From Paenibacillus sp. J5C2022 (GTDB lineage: Bacteria; Bacillota; Bacilli; Paenibacillales; Paenibacillaceae): a stretch of DNA of 64,000 nt. The stretch lies in NCBI RefSeq assembly GCF_025567625.1, contig NZ_JAOQJC010000032.1, forward strand, positions 1 through 64,000, written 5' to 3'. The notes below the pieces were generated by a model. That model worked only from the letters and a program-made list of their open reading frames with translations, searched no databases and was not told the origin of the DNA. The position numbers and the translations under genes are program-made. This document shows positions 52,998-61,473 of this stretch, piece by piece; position 1 is the first letter of the stretch; every line of letters begins with the position of its first letter.

Positions 52998-54596
52998 ATG
53001 AAGATGACAAAAGCAGTAATATTGTCGGCAGCGCTTGCCTTAGGTGTATCCGTAGGCGTAGCCAGTGCGGACGGTATGACCGCGCAGGAGAAATTCGATG
53101 CGCTTAAGGCGAAGGGGATATTCTCGGGCCTGAATGACAGGGGAGATTCCGGACTGGATCAGAATATGACGCGGGCCCAATTCGCCCGAGTGGCAGGACT
53201 GCTTGACGGTCTGAACGTCGACGCCACTCCAAGTTCAACTACGTTCAGAGACGTATCAACCGACCATTGGGCTTACGAAGAGATTGCGGCTGCGTCCAGA
53301 GCCGGTCTGATGCAGGGCAATGGCAACGGCACGTTCAATCCGGACGGCCATGTCACGACTGAGCAGATGGCCACTGTATTGACTAGATTGCTGCGCATCC
53401 AGCCAGATAATAGCGCTACGGTCGGAGGCGATGTCTCGGATTGGGCGCAAAAGTATGTCGATGCGGCACTACGTGCGGGACTGATCTCTTCCGACTCCGA
53501 CTTCCAAGCGCCTGCTACTCGCGGACAATTAGTCAACAGCACTTATGAAACGGATCAATTGCAAGGAGAAGTGCGGACTGTCAAGGAGGAGAACAAGCCT
53601 TCCATCGGCAAGCTGCTCGCGCTAGGCGTCATGTCCGCCGACGAATCGCGCTTCGGTGGCATGGAAACGATGTCTAAGGACGATGTGCTGAAGGCACTCG
53701 GCACGATGACCAACGACAAGCTGGATCTGTCGAAGCTCACGCTCTCCGACAATCCGTCTTTCGCCGAGATTCTTCGGGCGTATCTGCAAGCGCTCGGCTA
53801 TCCGGCCGACATGCTTAACGATTCCGACAAGCTTGTCGAGCAGGCGATTGAAGCCGGTATTGTGGGCGAGGATAGCCCGCTTCTGAAGGTGCAGCAGCTG
53901 AATGTGCCGATGACCCGGGAATGGGGCTCTTATCTGACAGCCGGCACCTTGTTCAACGCTTCAACCGTAACGGTAGACAGCGAAGGCAATGTGAAGCAGA
54001 ACGCCGACAAGAAGCTCAGCCAGACGATGAAGCTGCCTAAATCGCCTATTAAGGTCGAACTGGAAGATATCGAAGGCGTGCCGACGTACACTACGCTCAA
54101 AAGCATTGATACGTCCATTGCAGACCGCTTGTCGAATGCCGGCGGGGGCGGGGGCGTCTACATTCCTCCTGTCGTTACAGATACGACGGCTCCGAGCATC
54201 ACGGCTGCCACAATTAACGGTCAGAACGTGCAGTTGACGAATGGTGAAACAGGAACAATCACGCTGCAGTATAGCTATAACGACGGGTATCTCGATGAGG
54301 GCACGATTAGCGTCAATGAGGCCTCCACGCTGAAAATAACCGCAATTGAAGGCGTTAATTTGTCTCAATTCGCGACCAACTTCCTGACGCAGTCCCTTAA
54401 TGCGGGAGTGAATAACCTTGATCTCATCAGCAAGCTTAATACAATTGTGATGGACCCGCAGGATGATGGCATATCCTTTTCGCTTGTCAATGAATGGGAC
54501 GAGGACAATAATGGCCTGACCATTACAGGCGAGCTGTCCGACGGCTCGAACAACTCCCGGACCGTTACGCTGACGATTATGGTTGGCGAAGTCTAA
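52998..54596 (+). CDS. SLH-domain surface protein of unknown function
   Basis: A 532-residue secreted protein. ATG 52998 follows GGAGGAG; the longer frame has no site. The signal peptide ends near SVGVASA. Three SLH domains span about residues 27-195 (second one TFRDVSTDHWAYEEIAAASRAG, with FNPDGHVTTEQMATVL). A helical middle of about 190 residues follows, then a Gly-rich hinge and Ig-like beta domains (about 395-532). N-terminal SLH placement is typical of S-layer or cell-envelope proteins. It is not obviously an enzyme. Confidence 0.85.
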   Translation: MKMTKAVILSAALALGVSVGVASADGMTAQEKFDALKAKGIFSGLNDRGDSGLDQNMTRAQFARVAGLLDGLNVDATPSSTTFRDVSTDHWAYEEIAAASRAGLMQGNGNGTFNPDGHVTTEQMATVLTRLLRIQPDNSATVGGDVSDWAQKYVDAALRAGLISSDSDFQAPATRGQLVNSTYETDQLQGEVRTVKEENKPSIGKLLALGVMSADESRFGGMETMSKDDVLKALGTMTNDKLDLSKLTLSDNPSFAEILRAYLQALGYPADMLNDSDKLVEQAIEAGIVGEDSPLLKVQQLNVPMTREWGSYLTAGTLFNASTVTVDSEGNVKQNADKKLSQTMKLPKSPIKVELEDIEGVPTYTTLKSIDTSIADRLSNAGGGGGVYIPPVVTDTTAPSITAATINGQNVQLTNGETGTITLQYSYNDGYLDEGTISVNEASTLKITAIEGVNLSQFATNFLTQSLNAGVNNLDLISKLNTIVMDPQDDGISFSLVNEWDEDNNGLTITGELSDGSNNSRTVTLTIMVGEV

Positions 54597-54635
54597 ACAT
54601 ATTGGAATGGTTAGCCGAAATAACTGAATGATATG

Positions 54636-54668
54636 AACAGGGCACCCGCTTGCGGTGCCCTGTTTGTT
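54636..54668. terminator. Terminator between convergent genes
   Basis: A perfect 11-bp stem pairs 54636-54646 with 54654-54664. The T-tract is on the plus strand; it may serve both the SLH gene and the minus-strand AraC receptor. Confidence 0.85.
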
Positions 54669-54698
54669 TGATCTTGAGCGAACTGCTATCCCATTTCT

Positions 54699-56975
54699 CT
54701 ATGACGACTCCAGCTCCGAGAACTGCTTGCGGTACTGGCCCGGCGTGTAGCCGGTCTCCTTCTTGAACTTGCGGATGAAGTTGGACGTATCCAGATAGCC
54801 GACGCCGATAATGATCTCCTTTAGAGGAACGGATGTCGTCTTCAACTGGTGTGTAACCTCCTCCAGTCTTCGCTGCCAAATATATTGTATAAAGTTGACC
54901 TCCATCTTCTCCTTGAACGAACGGCTTAAGTGCGAGGGAGAGATGGAGAAGTGAAAGGCTACCGTCTCCAGACTCAGCGTCTGGTCCGTGAAATGCTCGT
55001 CGATATAGGAGACGATCTGCTCGATCTGGGATTGCTCCTCCGTCTCATGAAGCTGCTCTGCTTGCTCGCAAATGCGTGAGGCGAGCGACTTCAGCATGAC
55101 TTCGAGCTCATTCGGCGAATGGCTGTTCATCACGTTGGGCGCGATATCGTGCGCAAGCTGCTCCATGCCCAGCTCCGAGGCCGTCTTCAGCATCGTATTG
55201 AGCAGATCGAAGTAGATGCAGCGCAAGTAGATGATGGACAGATCGGGTGTATGCAGCGGGCGCATAGAATCGCCGATGACCTCTGCGGCTACGTCGAAGC
55301 TGCCTTGCTTCAAGCTCTGGACCAGCTTCATCAGCGAGCTGTCGGGTATCCAGAACGGGCGGTCCGGCGTATGCTGCAGCTTCTCGAAGTAGGACACATG
55401 CCCTCCGCCGTTGCCGGACGCGCGCCATTGGATGGCGGAGCACGCCTCGATGAAGGACTGGTTCAGCTGGTTCAGGCTTCGGTAGCATGTACCGACGCCG
55501 ATCGCCGGCGCTACATCGAAGGTATCCAGGATGGTTAAGCGGACAGCTTCGACGATAGGACGCAAGGCGTATAGCTCCGCTTGCGATTCATCGTAATGGA
55601 AGTTGACGATGAGCGCGATTCGCTCCAGCTGCGTCAGCTCGACGCCATAGGCATGAGCGGACAGCTCGGGAAAGTCGATATGCAGCAGCATCTCCATCAT
55701 ATCTTGCCGCTCCTTGCGCTCTTCCTCGGAATCCTTCATCTCTTCCCACTCCATCACGATAACGAATAGATGGGAGCGGTCGAATTGCAGGTTGAACGAG
55801 GATTGCAGCTCCGGGGTCATATTGTTCGCATGACCGTGCTTGAGCAGGATGGACAGGAAGTGATTGCGGGCGTATGGCTCCTGCATATCGATTCGCGAGC
55901 TGTAATGCTGCAGAGCTGTGCGAATGCGTTCCAGCTCATTGCCTCTCCTCGCGCCTCCTTCCTCCGCATGCTTCTCCTCAGAGCCGGAAGTGGCGAATTC
56001 TACAAGCGTGGAGATCGGCCTGTACTGCATTCTTGCCAGTACGAGCGCAATCGCTACTCCCGCGAGAAGGGTAATGATGAACAGCATGATAATAAAGCTG
56101 CGCACATGGACGACCCGGCTGAAAAATTGCTCGCTCGGCATAACCGTCACATAGGACCAGCCGTTGCTGTCCGATGAGACGGATACGATGGAATGGGGCT
56201 TGCCGTTAATCTCCTTGTTATGGATGCCGGGAGCAAGTCCGGCCAGGCTTTCCGCCTGGTCCCTCGGCAATGCTTCTCCTTGCCAATTGTCGACGAGCAG
56301 CCGTCCGTTCTGGTCCAGAATATAGGTGGCGCCCTTGTAATTGCCCAGTACGGAGTCGATCAGGCTTGTCAGCTCGTTTTCCTTGATGAAGTACATGACC
56401 ATGCCGTGCGGATTGGGGCTATTGGGCGTAATGGGCACCAGATATGCCAGTATGGAGGACTCGATATTGCCCTTCAGGAGCACGGTATCCGCTGGTCGCA
56501 TCGCGCGGAAGGTCATGCTGTTCAAGTCTTTTAAAACGCTTTCTTTTTTCCAGTTGCGAAATGCAAATGTTTCCGAAAACACATCAAAGCTGTATAAGCC
56601 TTGTGTAGAATAAATATCGTTGTCTCCGCGGAAATAAAGAAGCAGCTCGTCCACAATTGAGCTGGTCGACTTGTACTGGTCAAGCGCCTGGATAGCCTCT
56701 CTGATGAAGTAGGGGTCATGCACCCGATAGGCGGTCAGCCTGGTGTCGTAGGAGATGCGGGAGGCCACCTCATTCAGCTCCTTCATCCGCCCGTCGACCA
56801 TTACTTTGGCTTGCGTCAGCTGGCTCAGCCGGGAATGCTCGATCTCGGACTGCAGATTGCTGACGGCGTTCTGATAGATGAAGACGGTGGTCAGCACCAG
56901 CGGGATCAGCAGAATGAATAGGTAAGACCATATATATTTCAAGAACAGCTTGGATTTGAAGTAGCTCCAATTCAT
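54699..56975 (-). CDS. Membrane-anchored AraC-family regulator (minus strand)
   Basis: A 758-residue receptor of the same architecture as those at 218 and 14087. A membrane segment at about 13-35 is followed by a Cache-like extracellular domain, a second membrane segment near 275-297 and a cytoplasmic linker. A C-terminal AraC domain ends the protein (SPSHLSRSFKEKMEVNF, VGYLDTSNFIRKFKKETG). ATG 56975 is set by GGAGG on the minus strand; the frame extends 25 codons further. It faces importer E and the SLH gene convergently and has no importer directly downstream, so its target is unclear. Confidence 0.9.
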   Translation of the reverse strand: MNWSYFKSKLFLKYIWSYLFILLIPLVLTTVFIYQNAVSNLQSEIEHSRLSQLTQAKVMVDGRMKELNEVASRISYDTRLTAYRVHDPYFIREAIQALDQYKSTSSIVDELLLYFRGDNDIYSTQGLYSFDVFSETFAFRNWKKESVLKDLNSMTFRAMRPADTVLLKGNIESSILAYLVPITPNSPNPHGMVMYFIKENELTSLIDSVLGNYKGATYILDQNGRLLVDNWQGEALPRDQAESLAGLAPGIHNKEINGKPHSIVSVSSDSNGWSYVTVMPSEQFFSRVVHVRSFIIMLFIITLLAGVAIALVLARMQYRPISTLVEFATSGSEEKHAEEGGARRGNELERIRTALQHYSSRIDMQEPYARNHFLSILLKHGHANNMTPELQSSFNLQFDRSHLFVIVMEWEEMKDSEEERKERQDMMEMLLHIDFPELSAHAYGVELTQLERIALIVNFHYDESQAELYALRPIVEAVRLTILDTFDVAPAIGVGTCYRSLNQLNQSFIEACSAIQWRASGNGGGHVSYFEKLQHTPDRPFWIPDSSLMKLVQSLKQGSFDVAAEVIGDSMRPLHTPDLSIIYLRCIYFDLLNTMLKTASELGMEQLAHDIAPNVMNSHSPNELEVMLKSLASRICEQAEQLHETEEQSQIEQIVSYIDEHFTDQTLSLETVAFHFSISPSHLSRSFKEKMEVNFIQYIWQRRLEEVTHQLKTTSVPLKEIIIGVGYLDTSNFIRKFKKETGYTPGQYRKQFSELESS

Positions 56976-57121
56976 GTATGCATCCTCCTGTGATCTGTTC
57001 ATCCATATTGCTATGACCATCATACCAACTATCGATGAATTTGAATACATCTGATGTCGGATTTCGATGATTTACCCCCGGTTCACGTGACGGAGGGTGT
57101 GAGCTTGTAGCCGGACCGATT

Positions 57122-57169
57122 GCAACAGCCCTTCCGATTCTCTTCACGGAGAGAGGGAAGGGCTGTTGC
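57122..57169 (-). terminator. Perfect 14-bp hairpin ending the truncated PQ-loop gene
   Basis: 57122-57135 is the exact reverse complement of 57156-57169. The stop codon of the minus-strand frame (57144-57146) lies in the loop. The tract after the stem is not T-rich, so termination is likely but not certain. Confidence 0.6.
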
Positions 57170-57311
57170 CATTCAGCGTACCGGCTCCCCATATAATCCA
57201 GGAGAATATATGCGGCTTTATCTTCCCAAGCAGGATGGAGCGTATATAGGGAATGAAGCCTATATACGTCAGCAGAGTAGCCGCTATCGCCAGAAGCTCT
57301 TTATAGGTCAT
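57144..57311 (-). pseudogene. 3'-truncated PQ-loop/SemiSWEET-like membrane protein
   Basis: About 55 residues with one and a half membrane helices. It carries the PQ-loop-type blocks TYIGFIPYIRSILLGK and KPHIFSWIIWGAGTL, which in intact relatives of ~90-130 residues are followed by two or more helices. Here the frame runs straight into a hairpin and stops. ATG 57311 is the first ATG; an in-frame GTG at 57332 is possible, and neither has a strong ribosome binding site. It is probably a decayed gene cut off by insertion of the hairpin or by deletion. Confidence 0.55.
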
Positions 57312-57723
57312 GTCATCATCACATCTCTTCACCGTTCATTTACAAGTTCGCATATCCTTATTTTAGTCTATTTTGAAGCTTGAAAGCATATGAAAATACC
57401 GCAATATCACCAAGCCTGTATGGAAGATTAAATACAAAGGGGAGCAATGAGCATCTTCGCAATTTCCAGCGGAGTTCATGGCGGCAGAGGAGTAGACGCG
57501 CTGAGGTGGTTGTCCGATGTGAATCGGCAGCGGACGAATGGCGCTAATCGTAGCTAGAACTGGAGATCGGCGAGACTTGATGAAGTCTCGCCGATTTCCG
57601 TACTCCAGCCGAGGATTCATAGCTTTCGGCTGCTCAACAAGCTACTTTCCGAGCGCAACCGAAGCTACGTTGCCTGAAGCCGTTCAATCAGTTGCCTTGG
57701 GATTTCTCTTATCGTTCAGCAAG
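57312..57723. other. Intergenic region between the PQ-loop remnant and the FAD oxidoreductase
   Basis: No gene is supported. A 20-base stretch near 57635 resembles the end of the oxidoreductase gene near 57716 (about 17 of 20, both containing AAGCTACTT), suggesting a duplicated 3' end. A hairpin at 57566-57595 is listed separately. Confidence 0.4.
57566..57595. terminator. Terminator-like hairpin downstream of the FAD oxidoreductase
   Basis: A perfect 13-bp stem pairs 57566-57578 with 57583-57595 around loop GATG. No strong T-tract follows on either strand. Confidence 0.55.
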
Positions 57724-59073
57724 CTACTTCCCAAGCTCTGCGCCCGCATCAAGGAGGGCCTGCTGCAATTGCTCTATGGAGAGGTCGCTTGCCGAGCAAT
57801 CTTGCTTGGCGGCCAAGGCCGCGGCTGTGCCGGCAGCTTGCCCTAGCGCCATACAGCTTGGCGTCAGCCTTGCTGTCGCTTGCGCCTCATGAGAGGTGGA
57901 GATACAGCGGCCTGCCAACCACAAGTTGACCATTCCTTTCGGCACTATGGAACGGTATGGAATATCATAGGCTCCGCCTTCGGCAATAAAGTTGGCGGTG
58001 ACTCCGGCACCTTTCGGATCGTGAATATCAATAGGATAGCCGCTGCGCGCAATGCAATCATGGAATTTGCGGGCGCTTAGCACATCCGTTCCTGTCAGGA
58101 TGTATTCGCCAATGATACGTCTGGTTTCCCGGACGCCGATTTGCGGCGCTACTTGCGACACATAGGCGTTCTCAAAGCCGGGAATATAGGTTTGGAAAAA
58201 TTGCTCCAACTGGAACACTTGCTTGCGGCCTTCCATCTCCGCTTTGGTCAAATGCGCCGTATTGGTCGGGTCCAGCCCGGAGATGCGGGAAATATTGACG
58301 AGCACTTCATCTTCTCCAGGACCGGCGAACATCAGCACACCGTCTCTGGCAATCGGCAGCGCGGCTTTTTGCCATAGATCGTAATAGCCCATAATCCCGG
58401 TGAGGGGTAATTCGTCAAGCTGATCAATGAGCGATTTACTGTAGAACTGTTCCGGATGGCTTTGCATATATTGCTTGACCGCATCGTGACGCACGCCTTT
58501 CAGGCGGAACTTCATCGTCATCGGCTGTACCTTCTGCTCCTCGTTGCCCATCTCCCAAGGCGCTCCGGCGTAATAAGCGACATCACCGTCTCCGGTAGCG
58601 TCGATATAGCAGCAGGCTTGAATGGAAGCGACGCCACTCTTGTTATGGAGAGTAACTGAACGAATACGGCCATCCTCTGCATCTGCACCGGTTATGAAGG
58701 AATGCAGCATTAGAGTAACGCCGGCTTCCTGCAGCATGTCGAAAGCAAGCAGCTTATACTTCTCGCCATCGTAGGGAGTAACGGTATGGACAAATCCGAT
58801 CGTATCCCGCAAATGGCCGGGTGAAGCGCCCATAGCCATTAATCTTTCGACAATTTCCTGGGCAATACCACGAATTACTTGATCGCCGGCTGCGGTGTGG
58901 AAGGTCATCCAGGGATAGACAAGCGCAGCGGTAGACATGCCGCCTAGAAATCCATAACGTTCTATTAAGATCGTCTTGGCTCCGCTGCGTGCTGCGGCTA
59001 GTGCTGACGTAATGCCTGCTGGTCCGCCTCCAAGGACGGCTACATCGAATAACTCGTTCGTGGTGGACATCAT
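57724..59073 (-). CDS. FAD-dependent oxidoreductase (FAD_oxidored family)
   Basis: A 449-residue flavoprotein. The dinucleotide-binding motif GGGPAG is at 15-20 and a ribityl-binding block near the C-terminus reads AGRCISTSHEAQATARLTP. VRETRRIIGEYILTG is characteristic of the pfam12831-type enzymes often found in carbohydrate utilisation loci, where they are annotated as xanthan-lyase-type or unknown oxidoreductases. No signal peptide. The promoter and operator upstream (59159-59212) suggest control by the LacI regulator two positions upstream. Substrate unknown, possibly a sugar or sugar alcohol. Confidence 0.88.
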   Translation of the reverse strand: MMSTTNELFDVAVLGGGPAGITSALAAARSGAKTILIERYGFLGGMSTAALVYPWMTFHTAAGDQVIRGIAQEIVERLMAMGASPGHLRDTIGFVHTVTPYDGEKYKLLAFDMLQEAGVTLMLHSFITGADAEDGRIRSVTLHNKSGVASIQACCYIDATGDGDVAYYAGAPWEMGNEEQKVQPMTMKFRLKGVRHDAVKQYMQSHPEQFYSKSLIDQLDELPLTGIMGYYDLWQKAALPIARDGVLMFAGPGEDEVLVNISRISGLDPTNTAHLTKAEMEGRKQVFQLEQFFQTYIPGFENAYVSQVAPQIGVRETRRIIGEYILTGTDVLSARKFHDCIARSGYPIDIHDPKGAGVTANFIAEGGAYDIPYRSIVPKGMVNLWLAGRCISTSHEAQATARLTPSCMALGQAAGTAAALAAKQDCSASDLSIEQLQQALLDAGAELGK

Positions 59074-59158
59074 TCAATCACAACCTTACTGGTAGATTTA
59101 TTATGCAAGACAACAAGACAACAAGAGAACATGAATAAGGGGAATGGTCTCAAATGTA

Positions 59159-59172
59159 TGGGAGCGCTCCCA
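59159..59172. promoter_or_regulatory. LacI-family operator palindrome
   Basis: TGGGAGCGCTCCCA is a perfect 14-bp palindrome, identical to the operator known for CelR/CebR-type LacI regulators in actinobacteria. It begins a few bases after the predicted transcription start of the oxidoreductase gene, where a bound repressor would block transcription. A LacI-family gene lies at 59900-60913. Confidence 0.8.
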
Positions 59173-59183
59173 ACTATGGGTTA

Positions 59184-59212
59184 ATTGTACATGATGCGTA
59201 TAGAGAGGGCAA
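59184..59212 (-). promoter_or_regulatory. Promoter of the FAD oxidoreductase gene
   Basis: On the minus strand TTGCCC (59212-59207), a 17-base spacer and TACAAT (59189-59184) form a good sigma-A promoter, with start expected near 59177, five bases before the operator. Confidence 0.65.
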
Positions 59213-59319
59213 GGAATAATTTTAGATGAAATAATGATTTGTTCCCATAAATGCGATGGATGGGATGCAACTTGACTCAGAATGAAGGAGACTATCACGG
59301 GGCGGAAAACGAAGGCCTT

Positions 59320-59700
59320 ACTCTCCCAATAGCTCAGGATGAAGAAGCGCAGCAAGGGCTCAAAAACGCCAGTCACACTATTCCATTAACTCAGGATGAG
59401 CGTCAATAACATATGCGGAAAACGCGACGTGTTACTCTCCCATTAGCTCAGGAACTGAAAAAGGAAACAATGATCTTCCTGAGTAAAGGGGATGAAGCGA
59501 CTGGAAGAAGCAATGCTATGATGCTCCTGAGTAATGGGGATAGTGAAGCGACTGGGAGAAGTACGATATGACGCTCCTGAGTAGAAGGGATGGTGAAGTG
59601 ACTGGAGAAAGCACGCTATGATGCTCCTGAGTAAAGGGAATGGTGAAGCGACTGGAAGAAGCGCGATATGAAGTTCCTGAGAAAAAGGGATGGGGAAGAG
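59320..59700. repeat. Two-armed repeat array around CTCAGGA / TCCTGAG
   Basis: Left arm: CTCAGGA at 59333, 59390 and 59447, exactly 57 bases apart, within partly conserved units. Right arm: units starting CTCCTGAGTA or TTCCTGAG at 59476, 59524, 59574, 59624 and 59674, a 50-bp period after a first unit of 48. The left units are reverse complements of the right ones; 59369-59415 aligns well. The arms meet at 59447-59483, where CTCAGGA and TCCTGAG can form a hairpin. No conserved protein frame is seen. Confidence 0.65.
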
Positions 59701-59899
59701 GTGGCCAAAAGGCCAGAGTACGATACGTGTTGCAGTATGAAGCGGATAGCGATGATGAAGAGCAGCAGAGCAGATGTGTCTAGAGCCATGGCATTTTGAA
59801 AATGCCTTAGCCCCTCAACAGTAAATTGTCCCGATCACATCTGCCAAGGACGAATAGACAACTTCGTGAATATCCATCCTGCAGCTGCCCTGCAATGTC
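59701..59899. other. Intergenic region downstream of the LacI gene
   Basis: A 17-base palindrome with 8-bp stems (59790-59797 with 59799-59806, GGCATTTT/AAAATGCC) may help end the LacI transcript. No gene is seen. Confidence 0.4.
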
Positions 59900-60913
59900 T
59901 TAACTGCTGGATCGTACGATCAGTTCATTCGGAATATAGATGTCATGCGACTGAGAGGGATCGAGCTCCCCGGCAAGCCGGCCAAGCAGCATGCGAGCTG
60001 CGGCTTCGCCAAGGCCGCTCTTGTCCTGCCGCACTGTCGACAACGGAGGGTTGGCGTATCGCGCAGCCGCAATATCATCGTAACCGACGACAGCGATATC
60101 CTCGGGAACACGAAGCCCTCGTTCCTGTAGCGCTCTGACGACACCCAGCGCCATAATATCATTGGCAGCGAAGATAGCGTCAAACGTCCTTCCATCCTGC
60201 ACCAGCTGCCGAATTACCTCGTAAGCTCGCTGCTCCTCCGCATAGCCTGCCACGATCAATTGCGGGTCAGCCGGTAAACCGGCTTGCCGGTGCGCATCGC
60301 AATAGCCTTCATATCGCTTGGATTCATGGTAGGTTCCGCTATATCCGCTAATATAAAGAATGCGTTTCTTACCGCCAGCAATTAGATGTGTTACCGCTTT
60401 ATTTACCCCATCACTATAGTCCGAGGTGACGCAATGGAGCGGAATGTCCGACGCGAGTCTTTTGCCTACAAGTACGAAGGGCAGTTTTTTGTCGTAATAG
60501 TATTGCAAGTATTCGTCCTGTATGTCTTCTCCCATGACGATGAGACCGTCAATCTTCCTCTTGTCGGCAATCATGCGCCAATAATCCATGTCATACGGTC
60601 TGCGATCCGCGAACAGCAGCAGATCATAGGCGCGCGATGCCACATGCTCTTGAATGCCCTGAATGACTTCATAGAATATATGGTGGCTTAAAAACGAAGG
60701 GGTCAGCCCGAACACGACGACGCCAATATTCTCCGTCTTGCCTCCGGCCAGTCCCCGCGCTTGCATATTCGGTTGGTATTGATGCTCGCGGATAACTTCA
60801 AGCACCTTCTTGCGCACTTCCTCCCTTACGCCGGGTTGTCCGTTAATGACGCGCGATACAGTCCCGCGCGATACTCCCGCCAGCTTGGCGATAGATTCCA
60901 ATGTATGTGCCAT
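59900..60913 (-). CDS. LacI-family transcriptional regulator
   Basis: A 337-residue repressor. The N-terminal helix-turn-helix (LESIAKLAGVSRGTVSRVINGQPGV in two parts, residues 4-28) and hinge helix (QARGLAGGKTENIGVVV) are followed by a periplasmic-binding-protein-like effector domain with FAANDIMALGVVRAL and VPEDIAVVGYDDI. ATG 60913 is set by AGAGGGGA seven bases upstream; the frame extends eight codons further. It lies between the GH2 gene and the oxidoreductase on the same strand. The palindrome at 59159-59172 is its probable target. Confidence 0.93.
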   Translation of the reverse strand: MAHTLESIAKLAGVSRGTVSRVINGQPGVREEVRKKVLEVIREHQYQPNMQARGLAGGKTENIGVVVFGLTPSFLSHHIFYEVIQGIQEHVASRAYDLLLFADRRPYDMDYWRMIADKRKIDGLIVMGEDIQDEYLQYYYDKKLPFVLVGKRLASDIPLHCVTSDYSDGVNKAVTHLIAGGKKRILYISGYSGTYHESKRYEGYCDAHRQAGLPADPQLIVAGYAEEQRAYEVIRQLVQDGRTFDAIFAANDIMALGVVRALQERGLRVPEDIAVVGYDDIAAARYANPPLSTVRQDKSGLGEAAARMLLGRLAGELDPSQSHDIYIPNELIVRSSS

Positions 60914-61127
60914 GTTCGATTCCCCTCTAACTCGCATCTCTTCTTCTAACTATCTCATGTTCGCGGCTTGTATTCAATATTCGGGCAGCGACGATCCAGA
61001 ATATGAAGCATGCTGGCAATCCCATTCCTTTCATCCCTATGTATTCAGCCCCCAATTGAGATTGCTCAATTTGCATTGCAAAGAACGAATCAATCTGTAG
61101 GCCGCAGCTCCGCTTGTATCGTTGAAA
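60914..61127. other. Upstream region of the LacI gene
   Basis: No gene and no convincing promoter were found. No second copy of the 14-bp operator is present here, so autoregulation through that site is not supported. Confidence 0.4.
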
Positions 61128-61281
61128 GTGGCTGGTTTGTTGGCTGCAAGGGATTGCGGCATCGGTTGGAAGGTGGGAAGTAGCTGGTACGATGGCTGCA
61201 AGGGATGCTGCATCGGTTGGATGTTGGGAAGTGGCCGGTTTGTTGGCTGCAAAGGATGCGGCATCGGTTGGAGAGCGGGGA
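61128..61281. repeat. Three-copy 51/52-bp tandem repeat
   Basis: Units begin at 61128, 61180 and 61231 and share GGCTGCAA, GGCATCGGTTGG or CTGCATCGGTTGG, and a GGGAAGTGGC-like end. The near-51-bp period keeps short frames open on both strands, but no start signal suggests translation. It lies between the LacI and GH2 genes. Confidence 0.7.
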
Positions 61282-61346
61282 GCGTCCGAATGTTCAATGA
61301 TAGGTGGCGGCTCATGGACTGGAGCGTTCCTGAACCTGTCTAGTAT

Positions 61347-61442
61347 GCAGCATACGCAAGAGTACCGAAAAGGCGCGCCTGAGGCCGTCTAGTGTATACT
61401 GCATTGTGCAGCATACGAAAGAGTCCTGAGAAGGCGCGTCTA
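61347..61442. repeat. 61-bp-spaced direct repeat downstream of the GH2 gene
   Basis: GCAGCATACG occurs at 61347 and 61408; each is followed by AAGAGT and AAGGCGCG. Total similarity spans about 35 bases per copy. Confidence 0.55.
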
Positions 61443-61473
61443 TGTCAACTTTGTGTGAGCCGGCCGAGACGGA

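Noticed and set aside
56530-56543. cre-like sequence with AAAACGCTTTCT inside the minus-strand AraC receptor gene
   Set aside because: It matches the consensus at 13 of 14 positions but lies about 430 bases inside the coding region, where a match by chance is likely and no promoter is near.
59320-59700. CRISPR array
   Set aside because: The conserved unit fills nearly the whole period, so there are no unique spacers, and the arms have opposite orientation.
61122-61343. Frames with 17-residue repeats over the tandem repeat
   Set aside because: Open frames on both strands follow from the 51/52-bp period; no start signals support translation.
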